A DNA stretch of 64,000 nucleotides from Ancistrus triradiatus. Lineage: Eukaryota > Chordata > Actinopteri > Siluriformes > Loricariidae. A program made the position numbers and the translations under genes. The DNA lies in NCBI GenBank assembly GCA_025084515.1, contig JAJAGP010000218.1, forward strand, positions 496,001-560,000. Reading direction: 5' to 3'. This document shows, in pieces, positions 36,094-48,407 of this stretch (position 1 is its first letter; every line of letters starts with the position of its first letter). The notes under the pieces are model-generated. The model made no database searches. It saw only the letters and a list, made by a program, of their open reading frames with translations, and was not told the origin of the DNA.

Positions 36094-37215
36094 CGTCTTT
36101 GAGGAGCAAAGATGTGTGGAGGATCTCCAGTTTGTCAACAAATGCATGAGAAAATTATTGAAATGTTTAAAAACAATGTTCCTCAAAGACAGATTGGAAG
36201 AGATTTAAATCTCTCTCCCTCTGCAGTGCATTATATCATTAAATGATTCAAGGAATATGGAGGAATTTCAGTCTAAAAAAGGCAAGGGCACAAGCCTAAG
36301 CTGAACTCCTGTCATCTCCAATCAATCAGACAGCACTGCATCAAGAACCATCATTCATCAATAGCTGATATTAACATTTACAGCATTTGAGAGACTCTTT
36401 TATCCAGAGCGACTTACAGAGGTTGCTTTGTATTCTTCTTAGTAGACATTACCTCATGCTAGTATAAATAAACAACAGCCCAAGAACACAATCCAACTAG
36501 TATCCTGCTATGATTTGATGTAGGTAAATCCAATAAACAATTTTTACTAGACATGCATTTGCATTTAATAGGTGAGTCTTTAGTCGGCATTTGAAGGCAG
36601 CAAGAGACTCAGTCCATTCTGGACACGGTAAACATAAGGATTCTGTTCTGCATAGTAAAGTTTTTGGCATTTGGGAATGCTATGGCTTGGCTAGGGATTA
36701 CTTTGATAAATCAGTATTCCAGATGTTTTCTGGAAGAAATGGATGCCGTGTTTGACAGACCAAAGACGAAAATGACCATCCATACTTTTATCAACCTTGT
36801 CAAAAGTCATTTAAACCTCTGTGATGGCAGCATTAATGTAGAAAAGTACATTAAGGTTTTAGGGCAACACATGCTGCCTTTAACATCTTTTCCAGAGACA
36901 TCTATGTATTTTTCAACAAGACAAAACCACATTCTGCACACATTACAAAGCCATGAAGAGGATACGGGTACTGTATCTGCCTGCCATCCTGTCCCCAGTA
37001 GAGAATGTGTGGAGAATTTTGAAATGAAAAATGTGACATCGACATCCTCATACTGACGCACATCTTAAGATGTGTCTGCAGGAAGAATGGGACAAAAATA
37101 ATACCTGAAACACTTGGTATCCTCAATGCCAAAATGTCTTTTAAGTATTGTGACAAGGAATGGCAATATTACAAAGTGGTAGATGCTTTACCAGCCCAAC
37201 TTTGTAACAAAATAA
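36094..37215 (+). mobile_element. Tc1/mariner remnant split by another repeat (family 7)
   Basis: The plus-strand N-terminal transposase block at 36109-36360 reads MCGGSPVCQQMHEKIIEMFK and then VPQRQIGRDLNLSPSAVHYI, a paired-like HTH. A foreign repeat (36365-36655) follows. Then the central to C-terminal part: 'gggaatgctatggcttggct', a region encoding CDGSINVEKYI, and 'gtctgcaggaagaatgggac'. Many stops and small deletions are present and the catalytic block is damaged. Confidence 0.8.
36365..36655. mobile_element. Repeat inserted in the family-7 Tc1 remnant
   Basis: Begins 'taacatttacagcatttgag' and continues 'cagagcgacttacagaggtt', the tail shared with type-B SINEs in reverse, then a different body ('taggtgagtctttagtcggc'). 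It separates the two halves of the transposase. Insertion boundaries are approximate. Confidence 0.6.
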
Positions 37216-37311
37216 TCAGTGGTATTTGTTATTCAGTCTCCGTGTGTTTTGATGTCTTGGCTGGTCAGTGTATATCCAGAACACATGGCAATGTTTGACA
37301 TTATTGTACTT

Positions 37312-38390
37312 ATTATTCGGAAAGTCTTCAGCCCCTTTTAGTTTTTTCCTCATTTTGTTATGTTGAAACCTTGTGCTAAAATAAAATAAAAAGTTTTCCC
37401 CCATCAATCTGCCCTAAATACACCATAATGAGAAAGTGAAAACATAAGTATTCAGACCCTTTGCTATGACAATTGAAATTTAGTTCTGGGGTCCTCCCAT
37501 TTCTTGATCATCTTTGAGATGATTCTACACCTTGATTGGAGTCTACCATGTGCTAAATTTAGTTGATTAAACATCATTGAGAAAGACACACACCTGTCTA
37601 TATAAGGTCTCACAGCTATCAATGCATATCAGAGCAATAACCAAGCCAGGTGGAGGAAAGAACTGCCTGTAGAGATCAGAGACAGGATTGAATGTGAAGG
37701 CTACAAAAAATTCTGCTGCACTGAAAGTTCCCAATAGCACAGTGGCCTCCATAATTCTTGACTGGAAGAAGTTTTGAACAATCAGGACTCTTCCTAGGGC
37801 TGGGGGCCTTGGTTAGAAAGGTGACCAAGAACCCCATGGCCACTGCCTGAGCTCCAGAGACTGTGTGCGCAGATGAGAGAAGCTTCCAGAAGGTCAACCA
37901 TCACTGCAGTGCTCCAGCAATCTGGGCTTTATAGAAGAGCAACAGGCAGAAGCCTCTCCTCAGTAAAAGACACTTCAAAGCCTGCCTGGAGTTTGCAAAA
38001 AAAAAACACCTAAAGGACTCTCAGACTGTGAGAAACAAGGTTCTTCGAGCTGATGTCTGGAGGAAACCTGGTACTGCTCATCACCTGCCCAACACGATCC
38101 CTACAATGAAGTAGGGTGGTAGTAGAATCATACAGTGGGGGTGTTTTCAGTGGCTATGACAGGGAGACTGGTCAGGGTTAAGGGAAAGCTAAATGGAGCA
38201 AAGTACAGAGATATTCTTAATAAAAACCTGATCCAGAGCTGAAGGTAAACTTTCCAACAAGACAGTGATCGTAAGCACACAGCCAAGACAACACAGGAGT
38301 TTACTTAGGGACAACTCTGTGGATGTTCTTGAGTGGCCCAGCCAGAGCCCTGACTTGACCCCAATCAAACATCTGATGAAATTCCAGTTC
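37312..38390 (+). mobile_element. Degraded Tc1/mariner element, plus orientation (family 1-like)
   Basis: The left terminal-like segment 'attcggaaagtcttcagcc' and 'gaaaacataagtattcagac' is followed by transposase debris: 'ggactctcagactgtgagaa' (the KDSQTVRN block), 'gatcctgaagtag'-type breaks, and 'ttcttgagtggcccagccag' (the LEWPSQSPDL block) with 'accccaatcaaacatctgat' for the NPIEHL region. Frameshifts are frequent. The right terminal repeat is missing. Confidence 0.78.
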
Positions 38391-40105
38391 ATAGACTACA
38401 TGTACAGTCAAAGTCATTGACAGAGGTGGGAACAAGTCACTGAGCTACAGGCAACAGATAAGTCTGGAGTCTTGACATTCAAGTCCTGAGTCAAGTCCCA
38501 AGTCAATACGGGCAAGTCTCAAGTCAAGTCTTAAGCTTCAAGTCCAATTCAAGTCAGCAAATGCCAAATGGATTTGTTTTAGTGTGGTTAGTGTTTGTAA
38601 AGATGACTACAATAAGTAAATATTTATGAAGAATATGCAGTTACAAAGAATATGTTCTTGTAAAGCCAATGTAGCAGACTCTGAGATTAGACAAATACCA
38701 CATATTTAATGACAACAGTGCAAATTCATACTGAAACCATCTTCATTATGTTTCTCAATTAACATTCTATTACAGGAGATTTCCCCGTACTCATACTCAA
38801 ACCCAAAGTCTAAAAAGAGAGCTATTTATTTTATCACACATACAAAAGTTTAACCTACCTGAGACTCTGTACCGACTGTTCCTGCCTCTCTTTGCTCAGC
38901 TCTGTTCTCTGTGGTCTTTGCTTAATGACACCATTATGAAACATTTCCATAAGCACTTTTTTTCTTAAACAATTTCTTTCAAATGAATATTTTATTCAAG
39001 TGTCTTTTTTTCTGAGGTCTTTACTTACTCGCCGAAAAATGCTCGCATGTCTGTTCGTATTATTCGCCATTTTAACTGATCTATCTGATAAACAGATTTG
39101 TATCAAACCAAACCGCTTAAAAATTAGCCTAAAATTCATTGCGTTACTTGGGTAGCTACATATTAGGAGATGTACAAGATTCAACTGCGAGGTAATGAAG
39201 CGAACAGAATGCAGTCTGGTTACAATTTTAAATGTGTTTTTTTCTCTTGAGTGGTAGAGGTTAAGCAAAATGTCTGATACGTTCTTAGATTTAAGTTTCT
39301 CTTTGCACACTGGCTCCTCATTGAAGATCAGCCAGAACTTACACACTTCTAGACACTCGTACAGCGGACTGTGTTCAGCAGGCAGCGGACCGAACCACTG
39401 GGAGGCGTATCAATGGGGGGGGATACAATTCTACAAAGCCTAAAAACGAGTTTTCCCATCTATAATTAGCACACGTTATTTCAATGTATACTGCTTTTAT
39501 TAATGTCACAGTATATAGTTATGTTTCTCTCTGTTTCTCCCAGGAAAAACTCGACGTGGTCCCCCGTCCCTCCAGGATTTCAGCTCAGCTTCAGGAGGGT
39601 CGGCCAAGGGGTAATAGTGGACCTGCCTACCCGGAGCCCTGCTTGGTTGGGTGGGCCCGGGCCTATAATATAAAGCCTCGGATATAAATTTATTTTGGTT
39701 TGTAATTTTTATACTCTCTGTGGTTATAGAAATAAATAATACCACATTGCGCCTTTATTTATTTATTCATTTATATAGTCATAGTCTTTTTAAGATCTGC
39801 TTTTCTGCGTATTGTGTTCTTTAATTCATCCCCCCACCCCTGCCTCAAAAGCACAAGTGGATTGACCCTCCTGAGCACAGACCTATCGTTTAATTTAAAT
39901 GAGGTTGACTTGGCTAACGATTTGGCTAAAATGAAACCGAAATCGGGATTCCAAAAATGCAGTGAGTGGAGAGAGAGAGAAATAAATTAGAAGAGGGCAT
40001 TTCTGCCCCATTTCTTTCAGAAAACATGTGAGCTTGCAGTGTTCCAAACAGTAAATATGTGGTAGTCTATGTACAGTACAGTACTGGAATTTGGCCTGGG
40101 TCCTT

Positions 40106-40349
40106 TCTGTGTGGAGTCTGCATGTCCTCCCCGTGTCTGCATGGGTTTACTCTGGGTACTCCGGTTTCCTCCCACAGTCCAAAGACATGCAAGTTAGGTT
40201 AATTGATTACACCAAATTGGCCTGGTTTGAGTGTGGTCTCTGGCGACAGACGGAGCGATGCGTCAGCTGCAGTATACTCAGTCATCAAATGGCAGTGGGT
40301 GGACCTCGCATCCGACGGGACAAGTGCCAGGAAAATGATGATTTTTTTT
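40106..40349 (+). mobile_element. Type-A SINE, 3' portion
   Basis: 'tgtgtggagtctgcatgtcc', 'tcccacagtccaaagacatg', then a distinct 3' half (tctctggcgacagacggagc ... gccaggaaaatgatgat) and a T/A tail. The 3' half is the segment found inserted at 15920-16027. Confidence 0.85.
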
Positions 40350-40865
40350 TTTTATTAAAACATAGTGTGTCTGCTTTCATAAACAAAGTTAGCATCAGTC
40401 CAGCAACTAACTGGTAAAATGAACACTGTTAGTTTCAGAAGCAGACACAGAAGAAAGAGTAGCACCTGTTATTTTTTTCATGTGACAAGGTGAGCTCACC
40501 GAAGTAGTTAATAAGGTTTCCCACTTTCAAGAAACTATGTGCTGAACAGTTCACTAAAAATAACCTTAAATATATTTATATAAATGTCATGTAAGTTAGA
40601 TGTTACAGTGTAATACCAGGATTAATATCTAATGTCAGTTTGTCTATTTATTCTTATACAGTAGACTGTTAGAAATAATGGAAGATCCCCACAAGGATAA
40701 CAACATACACTACTAGAGTTGTCAGAAAATTTGCCAGACACCTCACATATGCTGTCAGGACAGAATAACATTTTGCCGAAATGTCAGGACAAAGAGTGTG
40801 CCAAAAGTTTGCTTCTGGTTGTTGGGGTTAAGGTTAAGGATGGGGCATAGTATAAATTAGCTGCA

Positions 40866-40974
40866 TTTAACATTATGCCTATGGAAAGACATTACACAGA
40901 TAGTGAAACACAGATATTTACACAGATTACACAGATTAAACAGATATATATATTTTTTTTTCGTGTGTGTGTGT

Positions 40975-41017
<43 letters not shown>

Positions 41018-41108
41018 TGTGTGTGTTTGGGGTTTGTGGATGGAGAGAGGGAGCCCTGGGCAAACTACTGTGCCTAAGGCCCAAACTTTGATACTACACC
41101 CCTGCTCA
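40866..41108 (-). repeat. Dispersed repeat with long (GT)n tract
   Basis: On the minus strand it reads 'caggggtgtagtatcaaagt' and 'gggccttaggcacagtagtt', then (AC)n (40963-41027 on plus) and 'gtctttccataggcataatg'. Plus-strand relatives lie at 48241-48452 and 63871-64000. It is a microsatellite-bearing repeat unit of unknown family. Confidence 0.78.
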
Positions 41109-41784
41109 GGTCTATAGCATTACAGCGATCCAGCGCCGGAAATACGAATACGAAAGGCTCAGATATGAGATGTAATATTATGTTAACACTAAAAAAAATA
41201 AAAAAACAACATAAATCGTTATGTTAAAAAAGAGGTTGTGGAGGCTCTCGAGTTTTTTCAAGTCTCAAATTCATGAGTCCAATTCATGTGACTCATGTCC
41301 TCACCTCTTGGTCTATAATTTATTTTTCATGTTTATCTCCACTTGTAGTGGTCAGGGTATTTCAAAGAACATGGGGTGCAAGAATGAGCTTGCCCTGGAT
41401 TACAGATCATGGCATGACAGGGATCACTGTTGCAGCTCCAGGGATGATTGACCTTACCAACATTGTCGCCCTCAGACACCGCCAATCATGCCTGCATGCC
41501 ACACCAAACCCAATGCAAGACAAAAATAGCACTTATCATACACAAAATATAGTATACACATTAAAGCACTCTAGATAGGCAACAAACTCAAATAGCTTTT
41601 GTGCAGACCCTCAGAGTATCAGAAAAAAATGTATTATAAGAATAATCAAGAAAATAAATACATGTACGTAAATATAGTCTAACAATCAGTATGGTACAGA
41701 ATGATCTAATTATATTCATACCGTGGGTGTTTATTTATGAAATGACTGGCAGGATTCCCGCTATGGTTTATATTTAATAGAGCG

Positions 41785-41994
41785 ATGCTATTGGAGGACA
41801 CACAGTTTTATCTCCGCCCACTGTCAGTGATCCACCAATAGTCGTTGGATAAAAGGTCGCGTCTGCTGTTTACAGCAGGACAGCTGAGTGTTATGGTTCT
41901 GTATCGGGAAATCATCGCGTTTATAGATGTGTGCCTTCATTTTGTAAAATAGTTTGTTCTTAGAGCAGCACAGTATTTAATTCGGAGATCAATT
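41785..41994 (+). promoter_or_regulatory. slc25a43: Promoter and 5' UTR of slc25a43
   Basis: Upstream of the start codon there are an inverted CCAAT (ATTGG, 41790-41794), a GC box (CCGCCC, 41814-41819), a direct CCAAT (41835-41839) and a TATA-like GATAAAAG (41848-41855). They are compactly spaced, in an order that fits a core promoter with transcription starting about 41875-41885. Confidence 0.6.
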
Positions 41995-44541
41995 ATGGCA
42001 ACTGTTATCAAAGATGTCCGTTTAACAAGTTGTCAGAGTTTCCTGTGCGTCGGATTTGCCGGTATTTTGAGTAAAAGCGTTACGTCGCCGCTTGAGGTGG
42101 TCAAGATATTGCGGCAGGTTGGAACATTTCACTGTAAACGCGGTTTTTTAAACAGTTTCCTACTTCTCTATCAGAGCGAAGGTCTGCGGGCATTTTGGAA
42201 GGGGAATTATGTTTCTTGCCTTCGACTGTTTCCGTACAACGCCATGCATTTGGGAACCTACAAAACGTGAGTACAATGTCTCTTCTAATGGAAGATTTAT
42301 GTTTTCGTTTCCATGGCTGTGTCAGCAGACTAGCGAGTGAGTTTGTTTATACCGGCCGGCATTTGGCCGCCTGTCACCAAGCCATCTGTTAGCTAACACT
42401 AAGTAGAGCACCTCAGCTCCTCAGTTGTGTTGTTGAACTGAATACAGTAGAGGTAGTTAAGTTTGGGGTGTGTGGGTATGATTTAGTATTTATGCAACAT
42501 ATCGGTTTCGATCATTTTAAGTTTGGCTAGCGTTCGCTCTAAAGTTCACGTCAGTTCACACTGACGTCACCACGCCTTAGCTTTTAAGCCAATCAGGAAG
42601 CTTGAATATCTGCACATACGATGACGTTGTGAATTCAGACAGGGCGTTGACGGAGTGATTTATCAGTCACTATAATATTGTGTATATAATATGATTTATA
42701 ATAAGTTTGCCATGCACTTTAAGTCATGATTTGATTCAACCTTCAAATTAGTGTTAAACCCAAGTTCTCGGTCCTATCATGTCTACGGTTAGTGCACGCT
42801 ATGTGTCTCCATACAGTATAAACACCTGACAGCCTGACCAGCTGTTTAGGAATGTCCCATCCCTTTCTAGGAAATGCAGCAGTAACATGACCAGCCTTCT
42901 GTAACACCACTGCTGTTGATGGGTCTAGCTTATCTGTTTATTTTTATATCTGTTCACAACAGTGGCTTTGGACAGTTTGGGTACCCTTTAGATATAACTG
43001 CGGCTGAACATTTACAGAAACTGTTGATCATTCCTGTACATTGGGTTGGAGGAATTTTAGAGCATTCCTCCATACAAAACAGCTTCAACTCTGGGATGTT
43101 GGTGGGTTTCCTCACATTAACTGCTTGCTTCAGGTCCTTCCACAACATTTCGATTGGATTAACGTCAGGACTTTGACTCGGCCATTCCAAAACATGAACT
43201 TTATTCTTCTTTAACCATTTTTGGTAGAACGACTTAAGAACCTCCAGCATAAGAACCTTATCCCATCTGTGAAACATGGTGGTGGTAGTATCATGGTTTG
43301 GGCCTGTTTTGCTGCATCTGGGCCAGAACGGCTTGCCATCAATGATGGAACAAGGAATTCACACCAGATACTGAAAGCAAAGGTTTACATACTTTTGCCA
43401 GTCACTGATATGTAATATTGGATCATTTTCCTCAATAAATATGTCCCACTCACAACTGATTGGTATTCCACTGATTGAAAACACCTGACTCTTATTTCAC
43501 CTCCAAATATAACTGCTAATCCCAGAGGTTCACATACTTTTGCCATTCACACATTTGTAGTATTGGATCATTTTCATAAACAAATGGCCAAATATAATGT
43601 TTTTTTATAAGGTTCTCATTATCTACTTTTAGGTCAGGTGTGAAATCTGATGGTGAAATTATAATTAAGCAGAAATATATAAAATTCTAAAAGTTTACAC
43701 ACTTTATATGTGTGAAAACATTTTATATATTGTGTGCTTACTGAATTAATTTCTGTGCCCAACAGTTTGGTTTACCTCCATATGGATAAGCTTGGTCATA
43801 TATCCCAATGGAGAGCCATCGTAGCTGGCGGTCTATCCGGAATAGCTGCTGCTCTTGTTACATATCCGTTAGAGGTGGCTGAAACCAGGCTGATTGTGCA
43901 GAATTGCAGAGAAGCCACGTACCAGGGTGTCCTGAACACTCTTTCTAGCATCCACAGACATGAGGGCTTTCTGGCTCTCTACCGTGGCTTTTCCCTCACG
44001 ATATTAGGTAAGCTTTTTGACCTTTTCAGTTATAATGTGTGTATTCTAATGTAATCATTTATATATCCTGGTGAGGGTTGCTGGGACTTGAGTCTAGTGT
44101 GGGACAGTGGGACTGTTGTGGTGCAGCGATTAAAGTAATGGACTGTGGACCAGAAGGTCTGGGGTTCAAGCTCCAGCAAAGCCAAGCTTCCACTGTTGGT
44201 CATTTGAGCAGGACCCTTATCCTACTGCTTAGAACATCATTCTGGATAAAGATGTTTGCTTAATTGATAAATGTAAACATAGAGTCTTAGATCTGAGAAC
44301 CTAAATCTATTTTTTCATAGATAACGACGCACCATATAACATGGTAACTAATTTCATCTCAGTTAATAATGTCAGGATTTTATCCCGGAGATTTCTTTAT
44401 CACGTGCGGTTTCTTTGTGGACATCTAATAATGCCGTTGCATTCTTTGAACACCAGGGGGCACAATCATACGTCCTATAAAGCGTAACTCCATATCTCCA
44501 ATGGAAACTGAAGTTTTCCTGGGATGTTTAGATGTGTGTAG

Positions 44542-44633
<92 letters not shown>

Positions 44634-47600
44634 TGATGCAAAAAGTGCTCCAAAAAAAAAAGTCCTACATATAAGATAAATAGACATATAGCTTATTCAG
44701 TGTTTTTATGAACTTGCATTTCTTTTTATTCATAATCCATATATTCTTTATTAATATGCCTTTTTTGTATAAATATATCCAGATTAAAAGCTATGAAATC
44801 TATTCTGGAATTGCTTGATTGCGTATCATCTTTTCATGTTGTTTTGGAACAGGTGCTGTCCCTTTCTCGATAGGCTGCTATGTAGTGTTTATTAACTTGG
44901 ATAAGATATGGCAGGAGCACCACTTCCGTTTCTCCTCTTTGCAGCACTTCATCAATGGTTGCCTCGCTGCAGGAGTGGCTCAGACCCTCTCTTTCCCCAT
45001 TGAGACGATTAAAAGGAAGATGCAGGTGAGAATGCCCTTTACATCCAAGTCGACTTTTACTTTTTTTCCTATGCATTATGTGGCCAAAAGTGTTAATTAG
45101 TGATCACATCCACACTCACTGCTAACAGGTTCTTAATATGACACATACAGAATGGAATCTCCATAGACAAATAGTGAGCGTAGAATGGGCTGTACTGAAC
45201 ACTTCAGTTAATCTCTATATAACCCTGTCATAAGTTTTTACTTTCCAACATGTCAGTTCATCAGCTGTCTGCACTTCTTTAAGAACACACTTGCATTCTT
45301 AAAGAAATGGTTTGTCAGCTTGGATGAAGAACTTGACCGGGCTTACATAGAGCCTAGACCTTATTGTCTGACAGCAGTGATCAACCTTGTAGTTTTGTTC
45401 CAAAATCTAGTTGAAAGCCTTCTCAGTGGAGTGATCAATGAAGGGAAACAACTCTATACTAATGCTCTTTGTATTTGGATGTAATTATTGGATGTCTACA
45501 ATCCTTTGGCTGTATAGTGTATGTTACTACCCTTATGTTTCAATGTATTTCGGTGTAAAACAAAACTGCAAAGAGCCTTTAAGTGATGGGTGCACAACTT
45601 CAGTCCTGGAGGGCCATAATGCACAGTGCAGTTTGGTGATTTTCCTGCACTACCATGCTGACTAAACCTTTTTGTTAACTGGGGAATTGAATTAGGTGTC
45701 TCTTTAAACAAGAAGGAGCTTGCAGTCCTCTGCTGGTTCCTAACACTCCAGGACTGGAGTTGTGTATCCTTGCATTAAGTTTACCTTCTAGTTGAACTCC
45801 CAGTTATATGGCCAATGGCGTCATAACTTGGGTGACCAGGCGTCCTGTTTTTCCTGGGACAATCCCATATTTCAGTCCATTTCCTGGTGTCCAGACTTAT
45901 ATTTACAATATATATTTTTGTCCCGTATGTCAAAGAAAGTGACAAATTTATACTGCAGCCTAATGAACATCAAAAGGAACACACCAATTATTTGTTGGCC
46001 AACTACATTTATTCATTCTATATATAATTCAGTCAATTATCAGCCGCCCTTCACCGACATGACTTAATGCCCTCACTCACACTCCACTAACCACTATCAA
46101 AAAGGATATACATTTCTAAGAAAACATGCTCTGGAAGTCCACGGAAGTCGCAACAATATTAATCAACATATTAAAAAAAACACAAAGCTGAAAAAAGTAA
46201 GTGTGTATATAGTGTATGCCGTGCTATGTATCTGTGATATCATACAGTGGGGCAAAAACTATTTAGTCAGCCACTGATTGTGCAAGTTCTCCTACTTAGA
46301 AAGATGAGAGAGGTCTGTAATTTTCATCATAGGTACACTTCAACTATGAGAGACAAAATGAGAAAAAAAATCCAGGAAATCACATTGTAGGATTTTTAAA
46401 GAATTTAATTGTAAATTATGGCGGAAAATAAGTATTTGGTCAATAACAAATGTTTAACTCAATACTTTGTAACATAAGCTTTTTTTGGCAATGACAGAGG
46501 TCAATCATTTCCTGTAAGTCTTCACCAGGTTTGCGCATACTGTAGCTGGTATTTTGGCCCATTCCTCCATGCAGATCTCCCCTAGAACAGTGAGGTTTTG
46601 GGGCTGTCACTGGGCAACACGGACTGGAGACTGGCTAGGCCACTCCAGGACCTTGAAATGCTTTTTACGGAGTCACTCCTTCATTGCCCAAGCGGTGTGT
46701 TTGGGATCATTGTAATGCTGGAAGACCCAGCCATGTTCCATCTTCAATGCTCTCACTGATGGAAGGAGGTTTTGGCTTAAAATCTCACGATACATGGCCC
46801 CGTTCATTCTTCCCTTAACACGGATCAGTCATCCTGTCCCCTTTGCAGAAAAACAGCCCCAAAGCATGATGTCGCCACCCCCATGCTTCACAGTAGGTAT
46901 GGTGTTCTTGGGATGCAACTCAGCATCCTATTTCCTCCAGTTGAGTTTTTCCCAAAAAGTTCTATTTTGGTTTCATCTGACCACATGATATTCTCCCAGT
47001 CCTCTTCTGAATCAGCCATATGCTCTCTGGCAAACCTCAGACGGGCCTGGAGACGTACTGGCTTAAGCAGGGGGACACACCTGGCACTGCAGGATCTGAG
47101 TCTCTCTCGGCGTAGTGTGTTACTGATGGTAGCCTTTGTTACTTTGGTCCCAGCTCTCTGCAGGTCAATCATCAGGTTCCTCCGTGTAGTTCTGGGATTT
47201 TTGCTCATTTAGTCTTGTATGTCTTCCATTGCTCCCACAGTTGATTTAGTCACACCAACCTGCTTGCCTATTGTAGATTCACTCTTCCCAGCCTGGTGCA
47301 GGTCTACAATTTTCTTCCAGTTGTCCTTCGGCAGCTCTTTGGTCTTGGCCATGGTTGAGTTTGGAGTCTGACAGTTTGAGGCTGTGGACAGGTGTCTTTT
47401 ATACAGATAACGAGGTCAAACAGGTGCCATTAATACAGGTAATGAGTGGAGGACAGAAGAGCTTCTTAAAGAAGTTGTTACAGGTCTGTGAGAGCCAGAA
47501 ATCGTGCTTGTTTGTGGGTGGCCAAATACTTATTTTCCACCATGATTTACAATTAAATTCTTTAAAAATTCTTCAATGTGATTTCCTGGATTTTTTTAAT

Positions 47601-48354
47601 CTCATTTTGTCTCTCATAGCTGAAGTGTACCTATGATGAAAATTACAGACCTCTCAACTTTCCACTAAATACTTTTTTGCCCCACTGTATGTGGATGCAG
47701 CAAGTTACTGTCGTGGTGCTTGTGTGTTGAATGAGTGGGCTGAGTAGCTTGGGCCACTACTTGGTGCTCATATCCAAGTATTGATAGGTAAAAATACATT
47801 TTTAGGGCTGGTAATGTGGCTGTGCTGTGTTGAGTGTATAATGAAGCACGGCATGAGCAAAGTTTACAATACTGTACACACAGTGTCTCGTATTTTGCTA
47901 TTGAAAATCTGGTCACTCTAGTCATAAGTTCTAGTCATAGTCATAAGAGTGTTGCTATTAGAGAAACTTGCAAAAGTGACTGTGGAAAGAACCATTAACA
48001 TGACTCGGATCTGTTACAGCAGTACTGTTAGTGAAGCTGTGAATGTCCTTGGGGTTCTTCTCTCTACAGCTCACTGACAAGTTGGACGTCATGGTTATTT
48101 CACTCAGTTAAATGGTTAAATCTCACAGCAAGATCCTTGAAATGATGACATTATGTGCCTAACAGCTCTGTCATGTGATTAATCAGCTATGTCAAGTGTA
48201 TCTGATCCAGCCTTTTCGGATCCTGTACACACTCCCAGTCAGGGGTGTAGCACCAAAGTTTGGGTCCTGGGGAAAGTAGTTGCTCAAGACCCCCTCTCCC
48301 TCTCCACCCACAACCCCGAGTTCACCCAGACAACCAGAAAAGGGGGGGCGGGGA

Positions 48355-48407
<53 letters not shown>

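Larger units (their letters stand above)
38421..41311. mobile_element. Possible hAT-like element with 'caagtc' repeats, carrying later insertions
   Basis: The left end CAGAGGTGGGAACAAGTCAC leads into dense 'tcaagtc' words (38460-38560), typical of a fish hAT-type repeat. A decayed right end lies at about 41240-41311 (ttcaagtctcaaattcatga ... cctcacctcttgg). The candidate 8-bp duplication (gtcattga, gtctataa) is only 5 of 8. The interior holds a SINE (40106) and another repeat (40866), so the pairing of the two ends is tentative. Confidence 0.4.

Noticed and set aside
38421..39480. LTR retrotransposon or endogenous virus
   Set aside because: No LTR pair, primer-binding site, gag or pol motifs were seen anywhere in the window.
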